Of a stretch of DNA of 64,000 nt, positions 38,632 through 48,175 are shown piece after piece; position 1 is the stretch's first letter, and each line of letters opens with the position of its first letter. Under the pieces are notes generated by a model. It did no database searches, was not told the origin of the DNA, and saw only the letters and a program-made list of their open reading frames with translations. This stretch comes from Thiomicrorhabdus heinhorstiae (lineage in GTDB: Bacteria; Pseudomonadota; Gammaproteobacteria; Thiomicrospirales; Thiomicrospiraceae), in assembly GCF_013391765.2 (NCBI RefSeq), contig NZ_JACBGI020000001.1, positions 290,639 through 354,638 of the forward strand, written 5' to 3'. Made by a program: the position numbers and the translations under genes.

Positions 38632-39596
38632 GGAATCAACACATCCACCGGCTGGCCAGGTCTCAAAGAACCCTGTTTTAAACGGGCCTCAACCAAAAAC
38701 ACCAGCTTCTGGCGCGCAGCATTACTGAAAATAACCGGAGGAGTGTAACTGGCCGAATCGGAAATAAAACGAATCTCTGCCGGAAGGGATTGAGTTTGGC
38801 CGTCTCGTTTGATTTCAACTTGCTGTCCCAAATGCAGATCGGACAGTTCGGCCTCACCAACGAAGAATTTCACTTTCAGACGTTTAGGCGGCAGGATGGA
38901 CAATACCGGTGAACCGGCTGTAACAAATTCGCCGGGATAGTGGAAACGTTGCTCTACCCGTCCTTGGATCTGACTGTACACACTGCGTTGATCGAGTTGC
39001 CATTGCGCCTGACTAAGTTGACTTTTAGCCTGTTGCACTGCAGCTTCAGCAGCTTTCTGCTCCTCTTCGCGAGCAGCGAGTTTGGAAACAGCTATATTGG
39101 ATTCAATCAGGCGGACCTGTGCTTTTGCCACTTCCCAACTTTCTTGAGCCTGATCGCCTTGGGTAATCGCAGCTGTCCCTTTTTTAACCAAGGCACTCCA
39201 ACGCTGTTTCTCCGCCGCCGCCAGTTTAAGCTGGGCCTTTGCTTCTTTTAGCTGTGCGTCAAGAACATCCAATTCTTCCTTACGAGCCCCGCTTTGTAGA
39301 TTTTTCCACTGCGCTTCGCTTTGGTTAACCCCTTCACTGGCAGCTTTCACCTGAGCTTTTTGATAATCGTCATCGAGAAAAAATAACGGCTGACCGGCAA
39401 TAACCTGATCCCCTTCTTTAACATCGACGCTTTTGAGCCACCCACTAGCAGGTGCAGCTATGTAACTGTAATCGGCTTCTACATAACCGTGATAAATATT
39501 GGGAGAGCTGTCCGTCTCGGCGTATGCAACTGAAGTACTAAATAAATTCAACAGAGCCAAAGCGGTTATCAGAAGCTTAAACAACTTAGTGAGCAT
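38628..39596 (-). CDS. HlyD-type periplasmic adaptor (YbhG/EmrA-like)
   Basis: 322-aa membrane-fusion protein. An N-terminal signal/anchor (about 1-26, ending SVAYA) is followed by a biotinyl-lipoyl-like half (YSYIAAPASGWLKSVDVKEGDQVIAGQPLFFLDD), a long alpha-helical hairpin coiled coil (about 75-190) and a barrel domain (LKVKFFVGEAELSDLHLGQQVEI). It should link the ABC permease to an outer-membrane channel such as TolC. First gene of the three-gene exporter operon. 209 bp separate it from the divergent rlmJ gene. Confidence 0.92.
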   Translation of the reverse strand: MLTKLFKLLITALALLNLFSTSVAYAETDSSPNIYHGYVEADYSYIAAPASGWLKSVDVKEGDQVIAGQPLFFLDDDYQKAQVKAASEGVNQSEAQWKNLQSGARKEELDVLDAQLKEAKAQLKLAAAEKQRWSALVKKGTAAITQGDQAQESWEVAKAQVRLIESNIAVSKLAAREEEQKAAEAAVQQAKSQLSQAQWQLDQRSVYSQIQGRVEQRFHYPGEFVTAGSPVLSILPPKRLKVKFFVGEAELSDLHLGQQVEIKRDGQTQSLPAEIRFISDSASYTPPVIFSNAARQKLVFLVEARLKQGSLRPGQPVDVLIP

Positions 39597-39805
39597 CCCT
39601 TATCTCCAAGCGCACAATTTATATGTTTCTAGCATTATGAAACGAAGCCGGGGGAATTTCCAATCCCCCAACAGCAAAAACAAGTTTTTCTCCACACTCC
39701 CTCAAAAAGGGCTCGCATTTTGGGAAAGCGGGGTAAAATAAGCGGTTTGCGAAGTACGGCCGTTATCGACTTTCTCATACCGGTTGCTGTAAACGGGTTC
39801 ACACT

Positions 39806-40645
39806 ATGCTGAGTTATCTTCACTCTTTCCATGCCGGCAATTTTGCCGATGTCCTGAAACATCTGGTCAGCAGTCAGATTTTGAGTTATCTGACACAAAA
39901 ACCGAAACCGCTGTTCTATCTGGATACCCATTCAGGCAGTGGCGGCTTCCAATTGCAGGGCAGTGAGGCTCAAAAAAACCGCGAATTTCTCAACGGTATC
40001 GGCAAACTATGGCAGCTTAATGAAACCTTACCGCAGGCCGTTCAGCAATACCTTGAACTGATTCAAACCTTTAATCCGGGAGAAGAACTTCAACTTTACC
40101 CGGGTTCACCCTGGTTTGCGCAAACGCTGCTGAGAGAGCATGATCGCGCCAATCTGTTTGAATTACACCCGCGGGAATATCAGAACTGTCTTGCCAATTT
40201 CGGCAAAGATCGCCGTTTCAAAGTCTTTAACAAAGACGGTTTTCATGCCTGTATCAGCCAATTGCCACCAAAAGAAAAACGCGGTTATATCTTGATGGAC
40301 CCACCTTACGAGGTCAAAGACGATTACGATACTGCGGTAAATACCCTGATCAAAGCATATAAAAAATTCGCAATCGGCACTTATGCCTTGTGGTATCCGG
40401 TCGTCGAACGAAGACGAATTGATCGCATAGAAAAATTATTCAAGGATAGCGGAATCCGCAACATTCAACTGTTTGAACTCGGTATTGCCAAAGACAGTGA
40501 TAAAGGCATGACCTCCAGCGGGATGATTGTCATCAATCCGCCGTGGACCTTGAAACAGACCATGCAAGAGACCTTGCCCTTTCTGGCCGATCGACTTGCC
40601 GGGGCGAAAGGTTCTTTCCGCATACAACAACTGTCTGACGAATAA
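39806..40645 (+). CDS. rlmJ: 23S rRNA (adenine(2030)-N6)-methyltransferase RlmJ
   Basis: Methylates A2030 of 23S rRNA. The N terminus HSFHAGNFADVLKH is a family signature, THSGSGGF is part of the SAM site, and the catalytic N6-adenine MTase motif IV reads MDPPYE. 279 aa fits RlmJ. The start is ATG at MLSYLHSFHAG. Monocistronic; the following 40 bp lead to a convergent small membrane-protein gene. Confidence 0.95.
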   Translation: MLSYLHSFHAGNFADVLKHLVSSQILSYLTQKPKPLFYLDTHSGSGGFQLQGSEAQKNREFLNGIGKLWQLNETLPQAVQQYLELIQTFNPGEELQLYPGSPWFAQTLLREHDRANLFELHPREYQNCLANFGKDRRFKVFNKDGFHACISQLPPKEKRGYILMDPPYEVKDDYDTAVNTLIKAYKKFAIGTYALWYPVVERRRIDRIEKLFKDSGIRNIQLFELGIAKDSDKGMTSSGMIVINPPWTLKQTMQETLPFLADRLAGAKGSFRIQQLSDE

Positions 40646-40685
40646 CATTAGGTATTCAGCTTAACAATTTGATTCTAAACACTTG

Positions 40686-41006
40686 TCAAATTGAAAATAA
40701 TAAATCTCCAAAGCCCCAGACAAGCGTTCCCAACACCACGGTAAGATGCGATAACCAGACCTTTTTCCGGTGCCATTTCGATGGCGACAAGTCAGGAATA
40801 TCATCACCGACATCGACCTTTTCAAGCCGCTGATAAAGTACATCCAGTTCGCGATGCATGAGTGAGTACTCACTCATCACCGCAAACAGCACCACCAGAC
40901 TGCCGAAGCGCGCAAACCAGATACCGTCCCACGCAACCCCTAAAATCAACCCGATCAACAACATCAGCCAGGCCAGCAGAAGTAATAAGCCGTTTTTCTT
41001 CTTCAT
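40686..41006 (-). CDS. Small inner-membrane protein
   Basis: 106-aa protein with two N-terminal transmembrane helices (about 5-25 and 29-46) and one at the C terminus (about 86-104), separated by a polar segment with HRELDVLYQRLEKVDVGDDIP. Not recognised. The start codon is preceded by only a weak ribosome site. It lies between rlmJ (convergent) and a secreted-protein gene 30 bp away on the same strand. Confidence 0.65.
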   Translation of the reverse strand: MKKKNGLLLLLAWLMLLIGLILGVAWDGIWFARFGSLVVLFAVMSEYSLMHRELDVLYQRLEKVDVGDDIPDLSPSKWHRKKVWLSHLTVVLGTLVWGFGDLLFSI

Positions 41007-41036
41007 TCGTTGTCTTTGTTATTTACAATCGTCATT

Positions 41037-41849
41037 CTATTTCTGACAGTTCTTCAGTACCTGTCTAAGGACACTCTCGGCCCAGTCTTTCTGCTTCTCA
41101 GGCTGTGAATGTTTGATTTTTATTCCCAGAATATAGTCTCCTTGCAGAACTGAAAGCTCACCTTGAGGAGGAGACATCATTCCCATAAACGAAACCTGTC
41201 CTTGTTGATCCAACTTGCCTTGATATGCCCAAACCGCGGCATCACCGTAACCGGATACCTTTTGCATTGCCGCTTCTCTTTTCGGCATATTTTTCAACTG
41301 TTGCATCATGGATTGATACATTTGACGTTCTTCCGCAGACATCTGCCCCCCCTCTTTCTGCATAGTTTCATTTGCCATATCGGAGAATAATTCATCGCGT
41401 TGCTTCGGGTCTGCCATAAAATAAAACAGCTCTTTATTGCTTTTGCCACTCAGGCGCTGCTGCCACTTCTGCGGCAATTCGGAAAAACTACTTTTATCGA
41501 TTTTAGACAGATCGACTACGACTGCTACCCCACTTTGTATTTTTGCAAGCATCTCCATATAACTCTGCGGCTGCGAACTATTCATCATAGCCGACATATC
41601 CTGTGAAAAAGTACATGAACGACCTTGTCCCTCTTCTTCCTCACCATCCTCTTGGGTAAATTGAATATCTTTACTGTCCGTCGGCACTAATTTTTGAAAC
41701 TGTTGCATACTTAATAAACCGCAGACGTTGTTCTGGTATTTCATTAAACATGCTTCCAGATCGGAGGCGTAAGCCGACTGCACCACCATTGCAGCAATCA
41801 GTGCGGCTGAGGAAAACAGTTTTGGCAAAATCGTTTGCTGATGTTTCAT
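41037..41849 (-). CDS. Uncharacterised secreted protein
   Basis: 270-aa protein with a signal peptide (MKHQQTILPKLFSSAALIAA..., cleavage after SAYA before SDLEACLM). The mature part has cysteines C in EACLMKYQNNVCGLL and one in CTF and NCQK, plausibly forming periplasmic disulfides. The centre is helical and methionine/glutamine-rich. The frame extends 58 codons upstream, overlapping the neighbouring gene, but the chosen ATG begins the signal peptide and has AGGA upstream. It follows the multi-span membrane-protein gene by 16 bp. Function unknown. Confidence 0.72.
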   Translation of the reverse strand: MKHQQTILPKLFSSAALIAAMVVQSAYASDLEACLMKYQNNVCGLLSMQQFQKLVPTDSKDIQFTQEDGEEEEGQGRSCTFSQDMSAMMNSSQPQSYMEMLAKIQSGVAVVVDLSKIDKSSFSELPQKWQQRLSGKSNKELFYFMADPKQRDELFSDMANETMQKEGGQMSAEERQMYQSMMQQLKNMPKREAAMQKVSGYGDAAVWAYQGKLDQQGQVSFMGMMSPPQGELSVLQGDYILGIKIKHSQPEKQKDWAESVLRQVLKNCQK

Positions 41850-41865
41850 CGAAAAATCCTCATAG

Positions 41866-43497
41866 TTATTTAACATTGCGTTCTTTCTGATAACAAAATA
41901 CTTTTCCTTGATAGCGCAGATCACCGCTGCCATCAAGACCACAGTCAATATTTTGCGGTTCTTTACCCGAACCACATGGAGTCTGTTCTCGAGCGACCCG
42001 ATATAAATAGGTATTGATCGCATTGATCACCGCTTTATTCTGAGACGCGAATAACACCTTTTCGGCGACACCATTAAACTGATATTGCGGTAAATACAGT
42101 GACATAAGACTAATCAAACTATAGGCATCAGCACCTGAATCCATTGCTTCACCTTTATCCAAAGCCGTTTTCAACAAGGTACATGCCTGAAGAGGCTCGG
42201 GAACGTCAATTTTCAAGCCCGATTCAAACCCGAAGGCTTGTAAAAATAAAAAGCGCTGAAGATCTTTCTCTTTTTCGTTTACTTTATCAGGAAAATATAC
42301 AGTGGTTTTGACCCAATGCGGATCGGAAGAGAAGCCCATGCTCGAATTCGCGCCGAATAGATCGATCATCAAAGGCAAGGCAATCACTTGCGCATGATTC
42401 GGGCGCCATTGCGGTTTTTGTTTTCGGTAATTATGCGCCACAATTTCCCCTCGGCCATCTCGCCAGCGCTCTATACGAGTCACGCCGGAGTAACCGGGTT
42501 GAAAATCGTCGCCAGGTAGATTCCGGGCATTGACGTTGTAATAGACGCGAATACTTGGCAAATCCTGCAGTGGTACCTCTTTGACACACAAGTCAAACGC
42601 TTGGAGAGCAGAAAATGGTACGCCGGTTGTCTTACCGTATTGGCTGGTAACCGTGGTGCGTGTTGACGATGAAATTAAGTTGCGATTTGTACAGACGGGA
42701 TCAGCCTTAAAGGCTTTGGTAAATCGTAATTCGCCTCGATCCCAGAGCTGTAAGACATAAGTATCCAACTGTCTCGACAACAAAAGATCGGCACACAACT
42801 TTCCGCAGAGGCCGCGTTCTATTGTTTCCTTTTCAAGTGTTCTGGCAAAACTTTTTTCATGAACGAACAGTACCGATTTCGGCTTAAGCAAATCAGGTTC
42901 AACCCATAATTTATTGAATTCATACTCAGCTTCTACTGTTGGAATCTTATAGAAATACCGATCATAATACAGATATCCCTGTACGGCCAACATAGCCGCA
43001 GGCAATAACAACCAAGCCGTTTTGGCACTACCGAAATGAAGAACACCGCTATAGAGGCCAAATAGCGCTGGTGCATAAAAGGCTAAATTGGCGATGCCGT
43101 CAAACAACAGTAGCATTATCAGCGCAATCACCAATCCTCCTCCAAGCGCTACGCCGATACCGATTAAAAGGACCAGAATGGAAATCGTGGTAAGAATCCA
43201 AATTGCCGCTTTGTTGGCACCTGGATTAGCGTTTGCGGTTTGCTCTTGCCCCTTAGTATTTCCTTGACCGCTATTCTTTGCGTCTCTTTGTTTATTGCGT
43301 AAATCAAGAAAAAACCAAGCAGCGCCAATAGAAAAACCGATAGCAAGACCAATAAAACCACCGGCAGCAATAAGTAAAGCAAGCAGAGCAAGAAAAGTAA
43401 TCAGGTTTGCCGCCCATTTTTTAACGACAGTCGCACCCTCTTCTTTTGAGGAGAGGGAGGAGTTATTATCTTGAGAATCCGGTTTTGCCTGCCTCAT
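41866..43497 (-). CDS. Uncharacterised multi-span membrane protein
   Basis: 543-aa protein. After a polar N terminus there are about four to five hydrophobic helices (35-70, 100-165 and about 166-195), with a Gly/Asn/Gln linker between the first two clusters. A large, mostly extracytoplasmic C-terminal region (about 200-543) contains several cysteines (GLCGKLC, DPVCTN, DLCVKE, EPLQACTLL, QTPCGSG, IDCGLDG, VFCYQ). No family recognised. I chose the ATG seven codons into the frame because GGAGGAGGA precedes it. Located between the CvfB-like gene (22 bp) and the secreted protein gene (16 bp): a probable three-gene unit. Confidence 0.72.
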   Translation of the reverse strand: MRQAKPDSQDNNSSLSSKEEGATVVKKWAANLITFLALLALLIAAGGFIGLAIGFSIGAAWFFLDLRNKQRDAKNSGQGNTKGQEQTANANPGANKAAIWILTTISILVLLIGIGVALGGGLVIALIMLLLFDGIANLAFYAPALFGLYSGVLHFGSAKTAWLLLPAAMLAVQGYLYYDRYFYKIPTVEAEYEFNKLWVEPDLLKPKSVLFVHEKSFARTLEKETIERGLCGKLCADLLLSRQLDTYVLQLWDRGELRFTKAFKADPVCTNRNLISSSTRTTVTSQYGKTTGVPFSALQAFDLCVKEVPLQDLPSIRVYYNVNARNLPGDDFQPGYSGVTRIERWRDGRGEIVAHNYRKQKPQWRPNHAQVIALPLMIDLFGANSSMGFSSDPHWVKTTVYFPDKVNEKEKDLQRFLFLQAFGFESGLKIDVPEPLQACTLLKTALDKGEAMDSGADAYSLISLMSLYLPQYQFNGVAEKVLFASQNKAVINAINTYLYRVAREQTPCGSGKEPQNIDCGLDGSGDLRYQGKVFCYQKERNVK

Positions 43498-43518
43498 TAT
43501 TCCTCCTCCACTCAAACC

Positions 43519-44349
43519 TTACGCCAAGCGGATCTGCTCGGCGTCTATGAGAATTTTGCGCGCTTTGTAAAGTCGGCTTAAAGCTTTTTTATAACGCGCT
43601 TTGCTAATCCTATACTGTTCAAAAATGGCTTCCGGAGATGAGTAGTCGGTCAAATCGGAAATGCCGCCATTCGAGCTTAAAAAGGCTAAAATTCGTTCTT
43701 CAATCTCTTCAATGCCCTCTTCGCCCTGCTTTTGCAAAGTCAGGTTGATTTTCCCGTCGTCACGCACCGACTTGATATAGCCTTTCAACTTCTGACCCAT
43801 TCGCAAGGGTTGCAAGAGTTCACTATTATGAATCAGGCCTAAGTGGCTCCCTTCGATCACAGCGGTATAACCCAATTTGCTGCGGCTGCACACCATCAAC
43901 GCGACTTCCTGTCCTCGCTTGAAATGGAAGTCGTTATCTTCTGTCAAAAAAAGACTCAGCTTGCTGGAAGCGGCAATTCGACCGCTGTTGTCCCGATAAA
44001 CATACACGCAATAACTACGCCCCTCTTCCATCGGTATCCGCTGTTCGGCATAAGGAACCAATAAATCTTTCGGCACGCCCCATTCCAGAAACGCTCCGGT
44101 TCGATTGACCTGTTTGACCTTTAAAAACGCCACTTCTCCAACCGACACTCTCGGCAACTCCGTCGTCGCAACAATCCGGTCCTGCGAGTCGAAATACAGA
44201 AAAACCTTTACCTTTTGACCGATTTTGCACTCGTCGCTCACATAGCGTTTCGGCAGTAGGATTTCACCCTCTTTTCCTCCATCCAGATAGAGTCCGAAAT
44301 CGACTTCTTTGACCACCGTTAATTCATTGATTTTTCCAATTTGCGCCAT
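43519..44349 (-). CDS. CvfB-like S1 RNA-binding protein
   Basis: 276-aa protein of the CvfB/YitL family: three to four S1-type OB folds (GLYLDGGKEGEILLPKRYV; VNRTGAFLEWGVPKDLLVPY; LGLIHNSELLQPLRMGQKLKGYIKSVRDDGKINLTLQ) followed by a C-terminal winged helix (YSSPEAIFEQYRISKARYKKALSRLYKARKI). Staphylococcal CvfB affects virulence-factor expression and binds RNA; the role here is unknown. Cytoplasmic. First gene of a probable unit with the two membrane/secreted genes downstream. Divergent from the B12 locus. Confidence 0.92.
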   Translation of the reverse strand: MAQIGKINELTVVKEVDFGLYLDGGKEGEILLPKRYVSDECKIGQKVKVFLYFDSQDRIVATTELPRVSVGEVAFLKVKQVNRTGAFLEWGVPKDLLVPYAEQRIPMEEGRSYCVYVYRDNSGRIAASSKLSLFLTEDNDFHFKRGQEVALMVCSRSKLGYTAVIEGSHLGLIHNSELLQPLRMGQKLKGYIKSVRDDGKINLTLQKQGEEGIEEIEERILAFLSSNGGISDLTDYSSPEAIFEQYRISKARYKKALSRLYKARKILIDAEQIRLA

Positions 44350-44453
44350 TGAGGTTCCTTGTTGAAGACGTTGGAGGAAAAAACATTTTACAACGTATCA
44401 AAATCAAAAAACGATCTGTCTATGGATTGGACCACAGACATAGACTGCACGTA

Positions 44454-44482
44454 TGGAAATTCCGTGCCGAGAAAGCTATAAT
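44454..44482 (+). promoter_or_regulatory. Promoter of the B12 locus
   Basis: TGGAAA (4 of 6 to -35), 17 bp, then a perfect TATAAT. The predicted start of transcription, about 44489, coincides with the first conserved bases of the cobalamin riboswitch. Confidence 0.65.
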
Positions 44483-44489
44483 TCGCCTT

Positions 44490-44672
44490 GATACAGGTGC
44501 TCCTTTTCATGGAGTTAAACGGGAAGTTCGGTGCGACTGCTCAATGCAGGCCATTCCGACGCTGCCCCCGCAACGGTAATAGAGAAGACGAACCCGGTCG
44601 CCATTGGAATAGATCCGAGAAGGCGGTTCGAAAATGCTCTTAAGCCCGGAGACCGGCCTGAATCCCGGCGTG
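44490..44672 (+). promoter_or_regulatory. Cobalamin (adenosylcobalamin-type) riboswitch
   Basis: Conserved elements occur in order: an ACAGGTGCT start, GGAGTTAAACGGGAAG, GGTGCGACTGC, CGCTGCCCCCGCAACGGTAA, and the B12 box AGCCCGGAGACCGGCCTG at 44643-44660. The downstream segment up to the btuB start includes CGGCGTGACTGG/CAGTGACGCC pairing, which could act as the expression platform hiding the ribosome site. Binding of adenosylcobalamin should reduce expression of btuB and the genes after it. Confidence 0.95.
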
Positions 44673-44802
44673 ACTGGCTCACAGTGACGCCAACCACCGA
44701 TTGCGGAGGGCAATGCGGCGTGAATTTGAGCCTATTTAACCCAGCCAAGCTAACGAACCGTTTTGCCTTCGTTCATAACATTTATGAATTGAAGGACTTC
44801 AA

Positions 44803-46626
44803 ATGAAACCTGTTTATTTTGCCGTCGCAGCACTTTGCGGCACCCAACTATGTGCTTTAACGGCACAAGCACAAACCGACGCCGCACTTGACCAAGTCAT
44901 CGTCACTGCCAATAACGAAACCCAATCCCTGCGCAATGTGACTGCCGATGTCACAGTTATCAGCGGCGATGAAATCCGTGCCAAACAGTACAGAACGCTG
45001 GATGAAGTCGTCGCGTCCGTAGCCGGATTCAGCGTTTCGCATAACGGAGGTTTAGGAACCGTCACCACCATGTTCCTGCGCGGTGAAGGTGCCAAGCGTA
45101 TATTGGTACTACAGGATGGCGTGGAAATGAACGATCCGATGAGTGTCGCCGGTGCTCACTTCGAAAACCTGCAGTTGAATAATATCGAACGCATCGAGAT
45201 CATTCGCGGGGCGCAGTCAGGAGTCTGGGGAAGCGGCGCCATGGCCGGAGTCATCAACATCATTACCAAACCCGGTGGCCAACAAGCTCAGGTCGACTTG
45301 CAACTTGGTTCCTACGGAACGCAAAAATTGTCTGCCGCTCTCGGCGCCGGTAACGAGCAGGCAGATTTTTCGATCGATTTCTCACGTATCAGCACCGACG
45401 GTTTCTCTGCCGTTCAACCCTATAAAGGCAGTTTAAACGGGCTGGAAGACGATGCATTTGAGCAGACCGACATCGGTTTTAAACTACGTGTTCGCCCGGC
45501 GGAAGGCCAGCAGATTCAATTTTTGACCCGCAGCTCGGATGCGCTTTCGGATTACGATCTGGCAACCGATCCGAATGCCCTATATCAAAGTGATTACAGT
45601 AACCAGATCAAACAACTGCAATATCAGGGGCAATTCGAGCAATTTCGTGCGCAGGCCGCTGTTCAGAAAACCGACACCTCGACCACCTACTCTCAAGGCA
45701 GCCTGGTGAAAACCAATGCCAAACTAGGCTACGATTATGCAGAAAACCACAGTCTGACCCTTTTCGCGGAACACAGAAATTTAACCAGCGATACCAATCC
45801 GGCCAACGATTACGAGCATGACGGCTACGGCTTGGCGCACAGCAGCCGTTTCCTGGCTGATCGCTGGATCTGGGATCTATCGGTGCGCAATGATCTTTAC
45901 GATCGTTTCAAAGACAAGGTAACCGGTAAAGTCGGCAGTAAATTCTACCTGCAAGACGACTGGTATCTCTCAGCCAACTACGGTACCGCCTATCGCGCAC
46001 CTTCGCTGGCCGAACAGGCTTACACCTATCTCGGCACACTCGATTCGGAAACCAAGGAAGGTTACGATATCAGCCTCGGCAGCCAAAACTTCAGCCTGAG
46101 TTATTACCGCTCTGAATACGACAATGAAATCGATTGGGATTCAAGTCTCGGTTCTTTCGGCAGCTACGCCAACCTAAATGGCAAATCGATCTATGAAGGC
46201 ATCGAGTTAAGCTATCGCAACAGTATCGAAAGCTGGAATCTGGATTATGCTTTTAATTTCACTCAGCAAACCGCTAAAGACGGTCAAGGCATGTGGCTGG
46301 CACGTCGCCCGGAGCAGATGGCAAACCTCCAGCTGGATTATTTCGGCTTCGATCGCAGTCGTGTCGGTATGGAACTTCGTTATGTCGGCACTCAATACGA
46401 CATGGCGGATCAGAAAGGTGCCCAGATCGGTGAATATCTGATCACGGATATCAGTGCCGATTACCGTGCAACAGCGAATATCACGCTCTATGCGAAGGTA
46501 ATGAATCTGTTTGACGAGGATTACACGACAGCCGTCGCCTCGCCGCGTGACGGTAGTATCACTCCAACCTATGTTTACGGCAATGGTGGGCGTCAATATT
46601 CAATCGGTATCAGCGGTCACCTATAA
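44803..46626 (+). CDS. btuB: TonB-dependent cobalamin receptor
   Basis: Outer-membrane receptor that imports vitamin B12 or related corrinoids using TonB energy. A signal peptide (about 1-23) is followed by a TonB box-like DQVIVTAN, a plug domain (DEVVASVAGFSV; LQDGVEMNDPM; RIEIIRGAQSGVWGSGAMAGVINIITK) and a 22-strand barrel ending in a terminal aromatic-type strand (RQYSIGISGHL). 607 aa matches BtuB. The B12 role is supported by the riboswitch directly upstream and by cobQ-cobO-btuF downstream. No sign of truncation. Confidence 0.95.
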   Translation: MKPVYFAVAALCGTQLCALTAQAQTDAALDQVIVTANNETQSLRNVTADVTVISGDEIRAKQYRTLDEVVASVAGFSVSHNGGLGTVTTMFLRGEGAKRILVLQDGVEMNDPMSVAGAHFENLQLNNIERIEIIRGAQSGVWGSGAMAGVINIITKPGGQQAQVDLQLGSYGTQKLSAALGAGNEQADFSIDFSRISTDGFSAVQPYKGSLNGLEDDAFEQTDIGFKLRVRPAEGQQIQFLTRSSDALSDYDLATDPNALYQSDYSNQIKQLQYQGQFEQFRAQAAVQKTDTSTTYSQGSLVKTNAKLGYDYAENHSLTLFAEHRNLTSDTNPANDYEHDGYGLAHSSRFLADRWIWDLSVRNDLYDRFKDKVTGKVGSKFYLQDDWYLSANYGTAYRAPSLAEQAYTYLGTLDSETKEGYDISLGSQNFSLSYYRSEYDNEIDWDSSLGSFGSYANLNGKSIYEGIELSYRNSIESWNLDYAFNFTQQTAKDGQGMWLARRPEQMANLQLDYFGFDRSRVGMELRYVGTQYDMADQKGAQIGEYLITDISADYRATANITLYAKVMNLFDEDYTTAVASPRDGSITPTYVYGNGGRQYSIGISGHL

Positions 46627-46662
46627 ATTTCGTTACTTTTTTCGTTACCTTAAAGGATCGCC

Positions 46663-48138
46663 ATGGCCACTCGCGGTGTCTTAATGATTCAAGGCTGCAC
46701 TTCCGATGCTGGGAAAAGCACGCTGGTTGCCGGTTTGTGCCGCGTTCTGTACAGAAAAGGTTTAAAGGTTGCGCCCTTCAAACCGCAGAATATGGCGCTA
46801 AATTCGGCGGTCACCGAAGACGGCGGAGAGATCGGCCGTGCGCAGGCGCTGCAGGCCGTAGCGGCTAAAGCGCCGCTTTCGGTACATATGAATCCGGTTT
46901 TGCTGAAACCAAATTCGGATACCGGCGCGCAAGTCATCCTGCAAGGAAAATCCATCGGCAACCTGAATGCGATGGACTACCATGCCTACAAACCGAAAGC
47001 CGCCCAGGCGGTTTTCGATTCCTTTCAAATTCTCTCGCGGCAATATCCCTATATTCTCGTCGAAGGTGCCGGCTCACCGGCCGAAGTCAATCTGCGTCAC
47101 GGCGATATCGCCAATATGGGTTTTGCCGAAACCGTCGATTGTCCGGTTATTCTCATCGCCGACATTGATCGAGGTGGTGTGTTTGCACATATTATCGGCA
47201 CTTTACAATGTTTGAGTGAATCTGAAAGGGATCGAATAAAAGGCTTTATTATCAATCGCTTCCGCGGTGATATTAAATTATTACAAAGCGGACTGGATTG
47301 GCTGGAAAGCGAAACCGGTAAACCGGTTCTAGGCGTTCTGCCCTATCTGCACGGCCTGCATCTGGATGCCGAAGATTCCGTCAGTTTGAATCAGCAGATT
47401 CAAACTGATAATGAACAAAATCTAAATGTCATTTGCCCTCTGCTGCCGCACATTTCCAACCACACCGATCTTGATCCGCTCATTCAACATCCACAAGTGA
47501 ATTTTCGCTGGGTCAAGCACGAAGAAACGATTCCATCGGCTGATTTGGTTATACTTCCCGGATCGAAAAGCGTACTCTTCGATCTGAACTGGCTGGAATC
47601 GCTGGGCTGGAAAAGCTACCTGCAAAAACATCTGCGCTATGGCGGCAAATTGGTCGGTATTTGCGGAGGTTTACAGATGCTCGGCCAAAAGCTGTTTGAT
47701 CCGGATGGCATCGAATCGGAAATCAAAGAAGCTGACGGCTTGGGATTTATGCCTTATTCAACCCGTTATCAAACAGAGAAGAAGCTGATCAATCGTACAG
47801 GCAAGCTAAACTTCGATACGAAAAACGAAGTGCAAATTCAAGGCTACGAGATTCATCAAGGCCAGACCGATTTCGGCGATTTAAAACCGGCAATCCTCTT
47901 TGAGGATGGCAAACATGACGGTGCCATCGGCGTAGACGGACAAATTTTGGTCAGCTACTGCCACGGCCTGTTCGATCAGCCGCAAGCTCTGAGCACCTTT
48001 CTTGACTGGTCCGGATTAAAAAACGGCACACCATTCGGTTTCAACCAATTTCGCGAACGGCAGATCGACCGCCTCGCCGACTGCTTTGAACAAAACCTGG
48101 ATTTAGAGAAAATTTTGCAACTGCTCACGCACAGCTGA
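46663..48138 (+). CDS. cobQ: Cobyric acid synthase
   Basis: Glutamine-dependent amidation of adenosylcobyrinic a,c-diamide at four positions to give cobyric acid. N-terminal P-loop-type [10 protein letters not shown] (11-20) and [22 protein letters not shown] identify CobQ; the C-terminal class I glutamine amidotransferase has the nucleophile cysteine in [10 protein letters not shown] (near 333) and a histidine in GYEIHQG. 491 aa is standard. It lies 36 bp after btuB and 37 bp before cobO, in the riboswitch-controlled unit. The other corrin-synthesis genes are not in the window, so whether the pathway is complete or this serves salvage is open. Confidence 0.95.
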   Translation: MATRGVLMIQGCTSDAGKSTLVAGLCRVLYRKGLKVAPFKPQNMALNSAVTEDGGEIGRAQALQAVAAKAPLSVHMNPVLLKPNSDTGAQVILQGKSIGNLNAMDYHAYKPKAAQAVFDSFQILSRQYPYILVEGAGSPAEVNLRHGDIANMGFAETVDCPVILIADIDRGGVFAHIIGTLQCLSESERDRIKGFIINRFRGDIKLLQSGLDWLESETGKPVLGVLPYLHGLHLDAEDSVSLNQQIQTDNEQNLNVICPLLPHISNHTDLDPLIQHPQVNFRWVKHEETIPSADLVILPGSKSVLFDLNWLESLGWKSYLQKHLRYGGKLVGICGGLQMLGQKLFDPDGIESEIKEADGLGFMPYSTRYQTEKKLINRTGKLNFDTKNEVQIQGYEIHQGQTDFGDLKPAILFEDGKHDGAIGVDGQILVSYCHGLFDQPQALSTFLDWSGLKNGTPFGFNQFRERQIDRLADCFEQNLDLEKILQLLTHS

Positions 48139-48175
48139 TACAGTCAATTTTGCCGTTAAGCACAAAAGGATAGAT

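Noticed and set aside
44350..44802. Open frames in the btuB leader (for example 44531-44806 plus).
   Set aside because: They run through the conserved cobalamin riboswitch, which explains the sequence.
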